The notes beneath the pieces were generated by a model. The model saw nothing but the letters and a program-made list of their open reading frames with translations, did no database searches and had not been told where the DNA came from. Shown one piece after another: positions 53,736 through 64,000 of a stretch of DNA of 64,000 nucleotides. This DNA is from Pomphorhynchus laevis (taxonomy: Eukaryota; Acanthocephala; Palaeacanthocephala; Echinorhynchida; Pomphorhynchidae), in NCBI GenBank assembly GCA_012934845.2, contig WNNJ02000930.1, forward strand, positions 1 through 64,000. The letters are read 5' to 3'. Position numbers and translations under genes: made by a program. Positions within the stretch are counted from its first letter, which is position 1, and every line of letters begins with the position of its first letter.

Positions 53736-54600
53736 GGAAGACCTTAATGAAATATAGCAATTGAGTGAGGCTACTGGTATGAAATCAATGGTGACAAATG
53801 CGGCCACATGAAATTAGGAAGGCGTTGCGATGATCGTCGTTTTCGCCTAAGGAACTTCAATTCTTAATGTCGTCATGGAGTATAGGGATCTGGGTGTAAT
53901 GGTGCATAGGACATTGAAATCCCGATCAAATACAGAGTTTGCCTATAGCAAGGCTTTGCGAGCTATGTACTGCGTCAAAAATGCATTTAATCGTATTAAT
54001 CCATACGTCTTCAAACGGCTTTACTGCGCTCTTATTCGCCCGCATATAGAGTACTGCGTGCAAGCAGTTTTTCCATACACTAAGAAAGAGTTCAATAGAC
54101 TAGAGTCAATCCTTCGTAGAGGTTCTCGAATGTGTATGGATGGATCATATTCATATCGTGAGCGGCTTGAATTTCTAAAGATACCATCTTTGGGTCAGAG
54201 GCTATATTACCTAGACCTTGTTGCATTATGGCGAATGGTAAATGGGATAGATGGTTTTCCCTCGTGCTATGTTAAAGTTTGTTCTCAGACGCATCGTGGC
54301 CACCCGTTGAAACTATTTAAGTTTCCCCACGGTAAAGTAGTGAGTTTGGCTAGGCTCTCACATCGAGCATTAAACGCCTGGAACACGTTGCCAGGAGAAA
54401 TAGCATGTACCAAGGACTTATCTCAATTTAAAGTTCAACTTCGTCAGTGGATTAACGATCATGGCATTCCGAATGTATACAATATTATGTAACCGCTATT
54501 AACTTTTTTTTCTTTTTTTTCTTCTTTTCTTTTCTTTTTTATTTCCTATGTGATCAGTTGAAACAGCCATTTGGCTATAACTTGTAATACTAATAAATAA
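53736..54600 (+). mobile_element. LINE F (CR1-like), 3' part
   Basis: RT palm end, C-terminus and 3' UTR with a T-rich tract, AGCC-ATTT-GGCT hairpin and tail GTAATACTAATAAATAAATAA. 5'-truncated. Its 3' tail ends exactly where duplication copy 2 begins. Confidence 0.8.
53875..54492 (+). pseudogene. LINE F RT C-terminal region, open but truncated
   Basis: It reads MEYRDLGVMVHRTLKSRSN, FKRLYCALIRPHIEYCVQAV, RLESILRRGSRMCM, YRERLEFLKIPSLGQRLYYL and SHRALNAWNTLPGEIA, ending PNVYNIM and a stop. This is the part of a CR1-type RT after the palm; LINE C and E have the same blocks. Upstream (53,740-53,870) the palm is readable only in other frames (TGMK, NGDKCGHMKLG). The long open frame suggests a young copy; it cannot be active, since most of RT and the endonuclease are absent. 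Confidence 0.8.
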
Positions 54601-54601
54601 A

Positions 54602-56563
54602 TAATCATTGAAATTTAACCAAACTCCATTTCCGAATTAGAAAACTCTAAAACTTCCGCAATCTATAGCATATTATCAATCTTACCGGTTATCAGTGTAA
54701 GCACCAGAAGGCGAACAAATTTTTCGCTTGCATTTGTAAATGTCATATTACTTTTATTTAGATTTATTAAAATTCTAAATTGTTTACAATTGCTCACAAA
54801 AGATTATCTTTATTCTTATTTATATATTTAAAAACCTATGTTTTTAAATATACGTATAATTTTGTTCCGAGCTACAATATCACCGTCCAACCAAACATTT
54901 TTGTAAACAAAGTTATTATTATGGTTTGGTTTAAATTACAAAATATCTTGTAAATTTATTATATATTAATTTGTATTTTTTTAATATTTGTTTGATTTTA
55001 TATTTTCTTACTTTATTGAATCTTCTATGTATGGAATACTCATTAATTTGATCCAATTCTCAATTGATCAAAGAATGCCATGTTAGTTCATTAAACAAAA
55101 CACTTTTTATATCGCAAACTATAAAATGTTGAAACGCAATATTTGATACAATGCATTATTTAGAACAACTTGCTTAGAACATAATTAATTGGACTTCTGT
55201 CTTCAAGAACATAATGTGTACATTCTTAGTTTACGAAAACGCTAATTGGTGTAAACGATCTTAACTAATATTCTTCATATTCTTAAAATTACATTATGAT
55301 ATTCATAATGTTCATATTCTTCCAGGCGATATGATTCACAATCCATCCAAATACATTTGCCTTAATTTCGGTATTAATTTAATTAAAATTAATTTTTATT
55401 ATTAATAATGATATTCATAATGTTCATATTCTTCCATGCGGTATGATTCACAATCCATCCAAATACACTTGCCTTAATTTTGTGTTGTTCACTGATATCT
55501 TCAATAAACATAACATCTTCATCCCACTAGCATGAAAGCTAAATTCTTACTGTCTGTTTAACCTTTGAAAAATTTCGGATCTGCTTATTTTGGCAAAATA
55601 TAGTTTATACCTTAAACATTAATTCACTTCTAAAAAACTAATTAATTAATAATTCCCTTCATTAATGATCAACAACAGTTGACTGAATTTAAACTTTGAA
55701 AAATATACTTTTGTATCTCGCATCGTGGACCCGATTTATTTTAATAACGAGCAACATCATTCTCTATATATCTTGCTTTTATACAAGGCAGTAATCAAAT
55801 ATGTTTCCCATTTTTTAAGGAGCCTGACGAACTCGAGAAATGAAAGCTGATTGTTGTAACTAAATGTTTTTAATTTATAAATTTATTTGATTGTTTTGAA
55901 AACGATTATAATTTGAATTTCAACATTATTTCGAATATTATTTAAAATTTTTATAAAATAGCACTGTATGAAAATGCCTTTTTGTTTTTAAAGTCGACTT
56001 TGAAAGTAGTGCATTCTTTCTGTAAAGTAATAATTTAAAATTATTGTTATCGCTATTTATATTATATTTTTATGTTAAATATTTGACTGCCAATTATTCG
56101 CAATTAAAGCCACACGGTTACTATTACGTAAGATCACTGAAAAGATCATAATATATTCTTGCCTGCAAGAAAAGAAGAGAATTTAAATTTCCACTTTAGT
56201 TAATAAAAATAAATTGCCGAAACTGTTTAATTTGTAAAAAATATACGTCTTTTAAATTGTCATTTACTTAACTGAAGCATTTTTTAATAAGTGACTTCAT
56301 CGAAATTTTTAAGATTCAATTGTGCATTAAAACCAAATTGTCTAAGTTGTAAAAATGCATTTAAAGTTAATTTATGTAAAGCGTAGTTTGACAAACTATT
56401 CTGAATAAAATATTTTAAAAGCTTTAATACACAGTAAGCATCTGAGCTGTTATGCTAGTTTGATGATGATGTGTTTGTCCATTGGACATAACAGAGGACA
56501 ACTAGTAAAAAAATAAAAAGTTTATTAACTATATAAACTACAAGTCTAGTTTATTGACCACAT
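54602..56563. other. AT-rich, non-coding part of duplication copy 2
   Basis: Counterpart of 33.33-35.26 kb. No gene seen. Confidence 0.6.
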
Positions 56564-57880
56564 ATGGATAATTTATTTGATTTTTCCAAAGAAGATACAT
56601 TTCAAGGAGCAGTTGAGAAATTAGATCGGCAATTCGCGGAACGTATTAATGCCCTATTTTCGCGGTACAAATTACACTCTTGCAAGCTGACTAATCAGCA
56701 GTCGATCACACAATTTGTCCGAACTTTACTTGTCTTACTGACGGCATGCATTCGTCATATATTAGGAAGCGTATTTTACAATCGAACAACAATCCAGCAC
56801 AGGCAATTGAAATGGCTGTAACACTGGAAGAAGCACAGGATCAAACCATCTAGCTCGGTTAAATACAAATATAGAATGTTCCTTCTTTATCCGTGAATGC
56901 AATCATCGGCGATTTGTCAGACAATAAGAAATATAGCATATACGCTGTCAGTATGCGGCTGGTGGGTAGCATGGGATGTTTTCAGCAAACCACGATTTCG
57001 GCCTAGTACAAGTTCCAAAAAATGCGGATTTTGCGGCGGTTCGTGACAAGAACGTCAAAAGTGTCCAACCTGAGAAGCAACATACTTCAAGTGTCACAAG
57101 CGAGGTCCCTTTGTAAGTCTTATAGTGATCAGATTAATTCAGCTGCACTGATTGCATAAACACTTAATCTAAAATTTAATACTAAAAGTATTATAAACGT
57201 GTCGATAGCTTGTAATCAAGCCATATGCCTTGTTGATACTAGAGGTTTTGAAGCCGATGATCAGTTTTACCAACATAATCGTATGCCGTTCGGTCTTACG
57301 AATGCAGTTGCATGCTTTCAGCATATTATAAATTATTTTTCAAAATTTAAAACATATTAATACATATTATGATGATATCACCGGTTCCACGATTGAAGAA
57401 TAGGATAAAAACTTGAATCGATTCAAGATTTTCCTGATCCTTTAACCTATGACCAATTGAGAAAATTGTTAGAATTCTTATCATATAATATTAAATGAAA
57501 ATTACAATATTCGTAACGTATTCGATAAATGGTAGATTGTATGAACTTTCCTATCGCAGATATTGATCACAACTGTATTTATAAACTTTAAAATTAGATT
57601 AGTACCGCTTCGTCGAATACATGCGATAATAAAAAGAGCTAGTGGTTTAAACCGACGCTTCTGACAAGGCTATTGGTGCAGTGCTTAGTCAAGAAAGCAA
57701 ACGCATTGCCTTCTCTAAGTCTTTAGCACAAAAACAAAAATTATTTTCCATTGATTGAGAAGAATGTTCTAGCCATTGTCGAAACAATACGCCGATTGCG
57801 GAACTACTTGCTCCAAGTAAGTTTTAAATTAATAACAATTCAATGTTCAGTAGCGTTTATGTTTAATAGCAAACAGTCTT
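56564..57880 (+). mobile_element. Ty3/gypsy fossil, first half (copy 2)
   Basis: Duplicate of 35,263-36,580: gag-like start, zinc-knuckle region, protease-like and RT pieces, and RNase H words, all in the same broken state. It is cut off by the LINE B insertion at 57,885; the integrase half lies beyond the window if it exists. Confidence 0.75.
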
Positions 57881-57884
57881 TTTA

Positions 57885-59345
57885 TGATAAAATCAATAAA
57901 TAAAGATTTTATTAACAAAATACAACGTTAGATAAAGAATAAACAACTATATCTAGAAGAAACTGTTACTTTCTTTACTATTTGTCAAACACAATTTCTT
58001 GAAACTTCTTCAACATCTTAACGGCCTAAGGTCCAGAGGGATCTGAGCCCCGGTCCCACCAGAGATCAGCCTTCCGACTGAACCATTCGGAGTCTTACCC
58101 CCCCCAAGAGTCCAGTCGAAGCATACAATGGCCGGTAATCTTGAGATAAGGAGCTTTAGAAACCTTAGTATTTGCTCTCGGGGACATCCTCTAAAAAGAA
58201 GACTAATCCCAAGATATCCCAAGTACCCCAAAGGCGTACTTGAATTTTCACATTCGATGACAGATGCTAGGCCCGCTTTAGGTCCCACCTAGCTCTCTTC
58301 AAGATAAGTTTAAGTCGATCCAGATCAGCTTTTGCCGACAAAATTATGTAATAGTGAATCCAATATATTGTACTCGACTTGTGAATATAGGGGTTGAAAC
58401 TGCAATAAAGAGGAGAGGGTAGAGAGTGCTAATCTCTTAAGTTTCATTTTAAAAAGACATTAAAAAACAACTGCAGTTCAGATAAGACAACTCATAACAG
58501 CATTTAGTCTTCATAGTGATATCACGGCCTAAGGTCCAGCGGGATCTGAGCCCTCCAGCCAATCCAACACGCCGCCTTTCGATTGAACCACTCGGTTCAG
58601 TCGAAAGCCGGCGTGTTTAACCCCACCCCCGAAGAATCCAATCGAGACGGACTATGCTGGGTAAACGAGAGACGATGAGCTTTAGAAACCTTAGCCTTTG
58701 CTAAGAGAGGCCATTAAAGATAATCACCAGCGATTTGCGGAGTTCAAGATAAGATTGGAAGGGATACGCTGGTCTTTTAATCTTAAAAAAGAACAGCTGA
58801 TGTCCGAGACTACATCTTTGCACCTGCGTCCTGAAAACAGGGATGTGGTATCATCAGCGCATAACACAAGATGATGATCGCGTTTAAACGCCATAAAGAG
58901 AACAATGAAGCTAGCAAGATATAAGATAGGAGAAAGTGGGGAGTCTTGAGGCACACCTGTAAAAGGGTGAAACTGACGTGCATTAGGGTCGTCTTCATAA
59001 TAGTACCGCTTGGTATACAGCAATACCTGTTAACAATTCTCGCAGGTAGAACGAGGACCTGGTAGGTGAGATAACAAAGAGAATTGAGAAGCTGTCAAAT
59101 GCAGCAGAAAAGTCAAGAAAAACAGCTAAAGCAAGTTGATGATGTTATCCTGACAAAACTAATGCACTTCACCAATTGCTGAATGGACCGAGCACCATTT
59201 GGTAAACCAATGAAAACTCGGTAAGATTAAGTTACTTCTACTTAAATAATCGCGGATTTAACGCCAAGCACTGAATGGTTGAGATAACGTAGATGAAAAT
59301 GATGGAATTTTGAATCGAAATGGGCCGCAGGTCTTTGTTACAAGA
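57885..59345 (-). pseudogene. LINE B5: RT and 3' UTR (counterpart of B2)
   Basis: The 3' end is near 57,900 and the shared 3' block at 58.06-58.13 kb. RT words: 58,288-58,010 has LGYLGISLLFRGCPREQI and FLKLLISRLPAIVCFDWT; 59,023-58,724 has FTGVPQDSPLSPILYLASFI (motif B) and HLVLCADDTTSLFSGRRCKD, where YADD reads CADD. A ~245-bp LINE B 3' fragment (58,458-58,700), nearly identical to 61,087-61,335, interrupts it. Confidence 0.75.
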
Positions 59346-59515
59346 AACCGATTTTATTAGGTAAAAATATACATCGGCTGTATATATGGCTTTCCTGCTA
59401 CATTTGATGGTGAGGCTAAAAGCATTATAACTAAATATATATTTATATAGTAACTATTATATAACAATTAACTTTTAATAATATATTATTATAACTATTA
59501 TATAACTAAACAAAA
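59346..59515. other. AT-rich insert in LINE B5
   Basis: Counterpart of 37.80-37.98 kb in copy 1; ATATAACTATTATATAAC-like repeats, no gene. Confidence 0.5.
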
Positions 59516-59898
59516 AAGGGTTGGAACGAGTAGTTTAATAAGAGTGTGGACATTAAGGAGCTTTCGACTAGGGTTATGAGGCCTTGAGATGACGAGCAGT
59601 GGGTAAGGGTTATGTACGAAGTGAAGCTCGTGTAGATATGCTTTAGAATAAATCGAGTAATGCCATGAGGGAAACGGATAGACCGTGTCTCCTGAAGGAC
59701 TATAACATCTGCATCTCTACAAGATGAAAGCCTAAAGGCAGAAACACATCCCGAATTCCACTGAAGGATATTCAGTGAAACAGGCTCTTGATTACTTCCC
59801 ATTGTTTTAGTGATACCGGAGTGGGACACCCCGTACATAGTCGGAACCAGAGGCAAAAGGGTGTCCTTTCCGCTTTCAGTCTCGACAGGTGAAGTCAT
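59506..59898 (-). pseudogene. LINE B' ORF2 start, AP-endonuclease N-terminus
   Basis: It reads TKTMGSNQEPVSLNILQWNS, then DADVIVLQETRSIRFPHGIT and GLITLVESS. The N of QWNS and E of QETRS are the expected APE residues. It continues the ORF1 at 60.0-61.0 kb on the same strand. Confidence 0.75.
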
Positions 59899-59939
59899 GT
59901 TCCCACGATCATTATCTTCATTTCCCAGCGCAAGGCTCT

Positions 59940-61040
59940 AATCTTTTCCAGTTTAAAAAAGGCTTAGGTCCACGGCGACGAAGCAATCCCTTTCTTTGAT
60001 ATCGAAGCTTTCTAGATTTAGCAACTGATGTAGGTGGACTTTGAACATTACCAATATTTGACATGAGGGTTTCATCGAATCGGTCGACGTATCCATTGAT
60101 TCTTGGTGCTTGGCCTCAACAAGCCGTTATAGGTCCTAGTCGGATATCCTGTTGTTACTATTGGCGGAACATGTATCGGCGAAGCTGGCTGGCTTCATCT
60201 GAACTACCAAATGACGTTTCTTGTAGCTTTTAAAGTAAGCACATTTTGTCGACCAGGCTGAATGGACTCCACAACAGTAAGAACAGTGCGGGGATTAATC
60301 GTATTTTTCTGAATGATAATCCAGAGAGCCACATATCTTGTAAGAACGGGGAAGAAGACATCCAGAGCTTAAATGTCTCTATCTGCGGCATACATTACAA
60401 TTGGGGTAGGTCATAGAGTCAGTTTCGATAAGAGTAAATGTTAGATGATGTCCCAGGAAATGATTACATTTGGAGTGAGCTAGACACTTTGCCACGTCTA
60501 CCAATGCAGAACAATATGCCACGGGAATCAGCAGTCCTCTTTTCCCTGTAATAAATCTGATCTTAAATTTTTTCAAGTGATAGAATGTCATCATCTGAAA
60601 TGTATGTCGGAATGTTGCTGATTTTCAAGGCTGCTTAAATAGGCTTGCGCAAGATTTTATCAGGACTTGAGTAATCAAGTAATCACGGGCAAGCTTAGGG
60701 GTGCAAAAGGATATCCTAATCTCTGACTCGTAATATTTTATTGAATGAAAAAACCTCCCTTTGAAACGTGCAGAGAAATCTCTAAGGAAGATGTTGAAAA
60801 CTTTGTTCCTTTGTCTAGGTTCCGTAAATTTAACACAAATTAAGTTTGCCAGTTTAGGTACAGGGGGGGTTTTATGCTCAACGATATATCCAGTAGACAA
60901 TAAATCACTTACCTTGACTCCAATAAGACTATCTTGCTGCTTTAAGTCAGTATTTGATTCGGGATTGGCAGTTTTTAACATTTTTGTGAAATCCTTTGAT
61001 TGTTCGAGCATGAAAAAAACTTGTTTATCATAATAATAAG
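59940..61040 (-). pseudogene. LINE B' ORF1 (diverged B subfamily)
   Basis: 61,011-60,625 holds the N-terminal module (VEHKTPPVPKLANLICVKFT, EPRQRNKVFNIFLRDFSARF, KYYESEIRISFCTPKLARDY); 60,594-60,379 continues (FHYLKKFKIRFITGKRGLLI, SMTYPNCNVCRR), leading into the knuckles near 60.2-60.4 kb in other frames. It differs clearly from the 62.3-62.8 kb ORF1, so two B subfamilies are present. Confidence 0.7.
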
Positions 61041-61086
61041 GAATTTCTTAAATGTTTAACTAACAACCACTAAAAAATACGAATAG

Positions 61087-61480
61087 AGACATTAAAAAAC
61101 AACTGCAGTTCAGATAAGACAACTCATAACAGCATTTAGTCTTCATAATGATATCACGGCCTAAGGTCCAGCGGGATCTGAGCCCTCCAGCCAATCCAAC
61201 ACGCCGCCTTTCGATTGAACCACTCGGTTCAGTCGAAAGCCGGCGTGTTTAACCCCACCCCCGAAGAATCCAATCGAGACGGACTATGCTGGGTAAACGA
61301 GAGACGATGAGCTTTAGAAACCTTAGCCTTTGCTCTGGTGGACGTCCTCTCGAAAAGAAGACTAATCCCGAGATAGCCCAAGTGCCCCAGAGGCACTTGG
61401 ATAGAAGTCTAAGGGCAGAAGCACCTCCCGAATTCCACTGAAGGATATTCAGTGAAAAAGGCTTACGAGTACTCTGCATT
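61087..61480 (-). pseudogene. LINE B deletion derivative: endonuclease start fused to RT end
   Basis: One 76-codon frame (61,479-61,249) reads KPFSLNILQWNSGGASALRL, i.e. the APE start, directly followed by WGTWAISGLVFFSRGRPPEQ, i.e. the RT C-terminus, then SRLPSIVRLDWILRG. About 2.5 kb of ORF2 is missing between them while the frame stays open. The 3' UTR (to 61,087) has the shared GGTTCAATCG-type block. Confidence 0.75.
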
Positions 61481-61499
61481 GCATTAGATTAGCTAGGTG

Positions 61500-62832
61500 G
61501 GATTGCCTTGACCTAGACGGAGCTAGGGGCGGAAAGGTCGCCCTTTTAACCACAAGCCCCTACTAGGGAAGACACTTGCCCACAGGCATTATCTTCATTT
61601 CCAATGAGTGCAACGGCAGCATCTTCGGCCTTAGATTTTAACATTTTCCCGCTCTTCACAGGAGGAACTCTGTGTGAGGATGCTGCTCTTTTCTTTGATT
61701 CCTTCAGGGCCGGAGGGTCGGCGATTACTGGAGCGGTAAAAATTAGGCGAGCTGTTTCTGAAACAAGTTCTCCAATTGCTTGAGGATTGCTTGTCTTGTG
61801 GAGTCGACTAACATGATGATGTCGTTGTCAGTCATTTTACCAGCAACTGCACTAAAAGTCACAGGATCATCTTTTTATTGAGGTGGGATGATCAGTGGTG
61901 GGAACAATACAGTTTGAAGTTCGGGCACTTCCTGCACCACGCCGGTTGGGCTCCTCCACAATTTGAACACTTGGGCTGGGAGGAGCACGTCCCGCCAACT
62001 TGCGGGAAATTTGTAAGGCCGCATACCCCACAAGACTTCTCCTTAACACATCCAGATCCCCAGTAACCCCATTCGTGGCAAGTATTGCAGTGCGGGTAAG
62101 TTAGCTCGTCGGTGCTTATGTGTTTAAACAATAAATTATGTCCCAAAAATTGGTTACATACGGCTGTTGTTAGGATCTCAGCATTATCAATGGAAGAGGA
62201 CGCAAAAGCTATCTGGAGAGGAAATCCGTTCTTCCCAGTCACGTACCGGAAGTTTGTTAGTCTAAATAGTCTCTTTAAAGACTCTTTTATCCTTCTCATC
62301 CAGGAGGGGAGGAAGATTCGAAATTTTGATGAAAGCTTGAATAGGTTTAAATTCTATTGTCCCAACATCCATTAATTCGTCGTGGAAAAGAGTTACATAC
62401 TCCTTCGCAATGTCCCAAGAAACGAAGGAGATCTTGATTTCAGCTTCAAAGTAGCGTAGTAAGTGGAATTGAACTCTATTATTATATTTTTCTGTAAACT
62501 TCCGCAAGAATATGTTAAATAGCTTATGGCGCTCTATTGGCGCTAATAGCTTAATAACCGCCAGATCTTTTAATTTGGGATTGGGGGAAGTTCCCCAATT
62601 ACCTCTTTTACGGTAGATGAAGTTCGGACACTTCCTGGACCACGCCGGATGGGCTCCTCCACGATTTGAACAAACCACATACCTCATTTGATATTTTAGA
62701 TGAAGTTACCTGCATTTTGTTTGAGTTTATACGGTATTCTCCGATTACTGTTGCAATTGTAGAATCTTTTGATCCTCCAATAACACGCAATTTGCTCATG
62801 GAATTGTAACTTACTTGTGCTTTTTTTATCAC
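61500..62832 (-). pseudogene. LINE B ORF1 with three zinc knuckles (counterpart of B2 ORF1)
   Basis: 62,832-62,608 has MIKKAQVSYNSMSKLRVIGG; 62,687-62,262 has LKDLAVIKLLAPIERHKLFN and KFTEKYNNRVQFHLLRYFEA; 62,299-61,892 has RLTNFRYVTGKNGFPLQIAF, HISTDELTYPHCNTCHEWGY, CGVCGLTNFPQVGGTC and CSNCGGAQPAWCRKCPNF. The series of Cys-rich knuckles ending CSNCGG.PAW..KCP is characteristic of I/Jockey-type ORF1 proteins that coat the element RNA. A fragment of the last knuckle region is duplicated near 62,620-62,680. Frames are broken. Confidence 0.75.
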
Positions 62833-62974
62833 AGTGCCACTGCTTTTTGAGAACCGAAATAAAATGATAAAATCGTTAAATGATAAAATCGTAATGTGAC
62901 GACTTGAATGAGCGCCTTTTAGCTTTGATGTAATTTATAGCGCAAGTGATAAAAATATTGTCGTTACGAAAAAA
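62833..62974. promoter_or_regulatory. Shared 5' interval between two divergent LINE B copies
   Basis: About 140 bp separate the ORF1 starts of the minus-strand and plus-strand LINE B copies, as at 38,681-38,818 in copy 1. LINE 5' UTRs often carry internal promoters, so it could hold two back-to-back promoters. No motif was identified, so this is inference. Confidence 0.3.
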
Positions 62975-64000
62975 ATGTGCAGCATTACAACGTCGGGGCT
63001 ATTAAAGGAAAGCAAAATAATGCTCAATTCTCCAGCAAATGCAGAAAAGACGGTATGCTTTTTAACTTCTAATTTCATTCCTGAGGAGAAACTTGCCCCG
63101 GTACCAAAATTAGTTAACTTAGTGGTTATTAAACTACTGGAGCCTCTGGAAAGGCAGAGTTTATTTAACACCTTTCTAAGGGATTTTACTGACCAGTTCA
63201 AAAAAAGAATTCTCTTCAACTGTGTTATATACTATGAGTATGAAATAAAAATATCTTTTGCCGCGTTATATCTGGCCAAGAGTTATATCAAATATTTTAA
63301 TGGCACGCATGCGAAAATTGCAGCTATTTCGTCTAAGCCGATCCTGGTAACGTTAAAAATTAACAATATGTCAACATTCCTCTCCGACGAAGATGTATCG
63401 ATGTTAGAAGAATAATTCAATATTTCTAGCGTTCGGTTTCTTATCGAAAAAAAGATTCCCATTCCGGTGGCCTTCTGCAATGCACCAGTGGACTTGACAC
63501 AAAAACTGTCGATCTCGACTTCAAACCCCTTCATAGGGTACAACCTAAATTTTACATTAATTGAGACCGACTCTCTAACCTACCCCACTGTAATAGGTGT
63601 CACCAGTGGGGTCATTGGGTGTCGGGCTGTTTCCTACCTCAGAAGCGGAAGGTGTGTGACTTCTACTATTCATTCTGGAAGATGTATTGATAAATCACAT
63701 TGCTCTAATTGCGGAGGGGGAAACACCCCGTCTGGTCAAAAAGATGTACAAATTTTAAAGAATATCAAAAAAGGCATAGGTGTCTTAAACCTAGACCAAC
63801 GACTTTTGTGGATGCTGTCTCGGCCGTCAAAGAAGACAGGCTGTCTGATGGAGAATCCTCAAACTCATAGAAGGGAAAAATTAGGCCTTGATGGTACACT
63901 TTCAGAACTTGATAAAGAATATGATAAATCAACTGACAGACTCCTTCCGTTCACCCCCGACAGGGAAGGTTAATAATTTAAAGAAGGCTCCCAAATCAAA
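62975..64000 (+). mobile_element. LINE B6 ORF1 (counterpart of B3), runs off the window
   Basis: 62,975-63,415 is a 146-codon open N-terminal part: MCSITTSGLLKESKIMLNSP, PVPKLVNLVVIKLLEPLERQ, FNTFLRDFTDQFKKRI, YYEYEIKISFAALYLAKSYI. 63,467-63,973 has the second part with LIETDSLTYPT and CSNCGGGNTPSGQ. Less broken than the B3 counterpart at 38.8 kb, where the N-terminal frame is interrupted after ILFNCVIL. The only interruption seen is around 63,415-63,467. Confidence 0.8.

Larger units (their letters stand above)
54602..64000. repeat. Segmental duplication, copy 2 (runs off the window)
   Basis: It matches 33,325-39,860 in order and orientation. Copy 2 has an additional ~112-bp internal tandem duplication (units at 55,293 and 55,405), a ~245-bp LINE B fragment at 58,458-58,700, and about 2.6 kb more LINE B material (59.53-62.10 kb). 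Confidence 0.9.

Overview
This is an AT-rich, eukaryotic, almost certainly invertebrate metazoan window that is a graveyard of retroelements. It holds at least seven lineages of LINE-type (non-LTR) retrotransposons, two kinds of Ty3/gypsy-like LTR fossils, a Penelope-like element and three non-coding repeat families of about 320-380 bp. One convincing host gene was found: a LicD/fukutin-like type II membrane protein at 44,425-45,336 on the minus strand. No rRNA, tRNA or CRISPR array was found. The species cannot be named; a nematode or similar small invertebrate would fit, with low confidence.

Left part (about 1.5-24.5 kb) is one nested stack. A minus-strand LINE (family A, ORF1 at about 24 kb, 3' end at about 1.5 kb) is split by an LTR fossil (2,194-3,972, TSD ACGAG), by a plus-strand LINE of family C (4,088-17,259, TSD ATTTCA) and by a plus-strand LINE of family D (about 19,076-23,295). 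LINE C is itself split by another LINE D (about 6,300-8,578), a short LINE 3' end (about 9,445-9,565), a 1.36-kb multimeric non-coding retroposon (9,705-11,069, 14-bp TSD) and LINE E (about 11,497-16,599). A second, 5'-truncated LINE A (24.6-26.6 kb) follows head-to-tail.

Middle part: a fragment of LINE B (26.9-28.06 kb) abuts a 2.4-kb satellite array (28,064-30,507). Each unit carries a 77-nt module. Three modules, at 28,724, 30,100 and 30,428, have a complete conserved core of a type III hammerhead ribozyme; the one at 30,428 folds perfectly in all three helices by eye. Beyond it lies the 5' half of LINE G (30.5-32.6 kb).

Right part: a segmental duplication joins 33.3-39.9 kb with 54.6-64.0 kb. 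Each copy holds a Ty3/gypsy fossil and a head-to-head pair of LINE B copies. In copy 1 the LINE B pair sits inside the gypsy fossil, whose integrase part resumes at 42.6-43.7 kb. Between the copies lie the LicD-like gene, a 380-bp satellite (46.3-47.8 kb), Penelope-like RT pieces (48.6-50.8 kb) and further LINE B and F fragments.

Most interesting: the hammerhead satellite; the multimeric retroposon with 14-bp TSD; a pseudoknot-like signature with hammerhead-type boxes in permuted order shared by that retroposon and the 380-bp satellite; the reconstructable insertion order of the stack; and a covarying 3' hairpin in LINE D.
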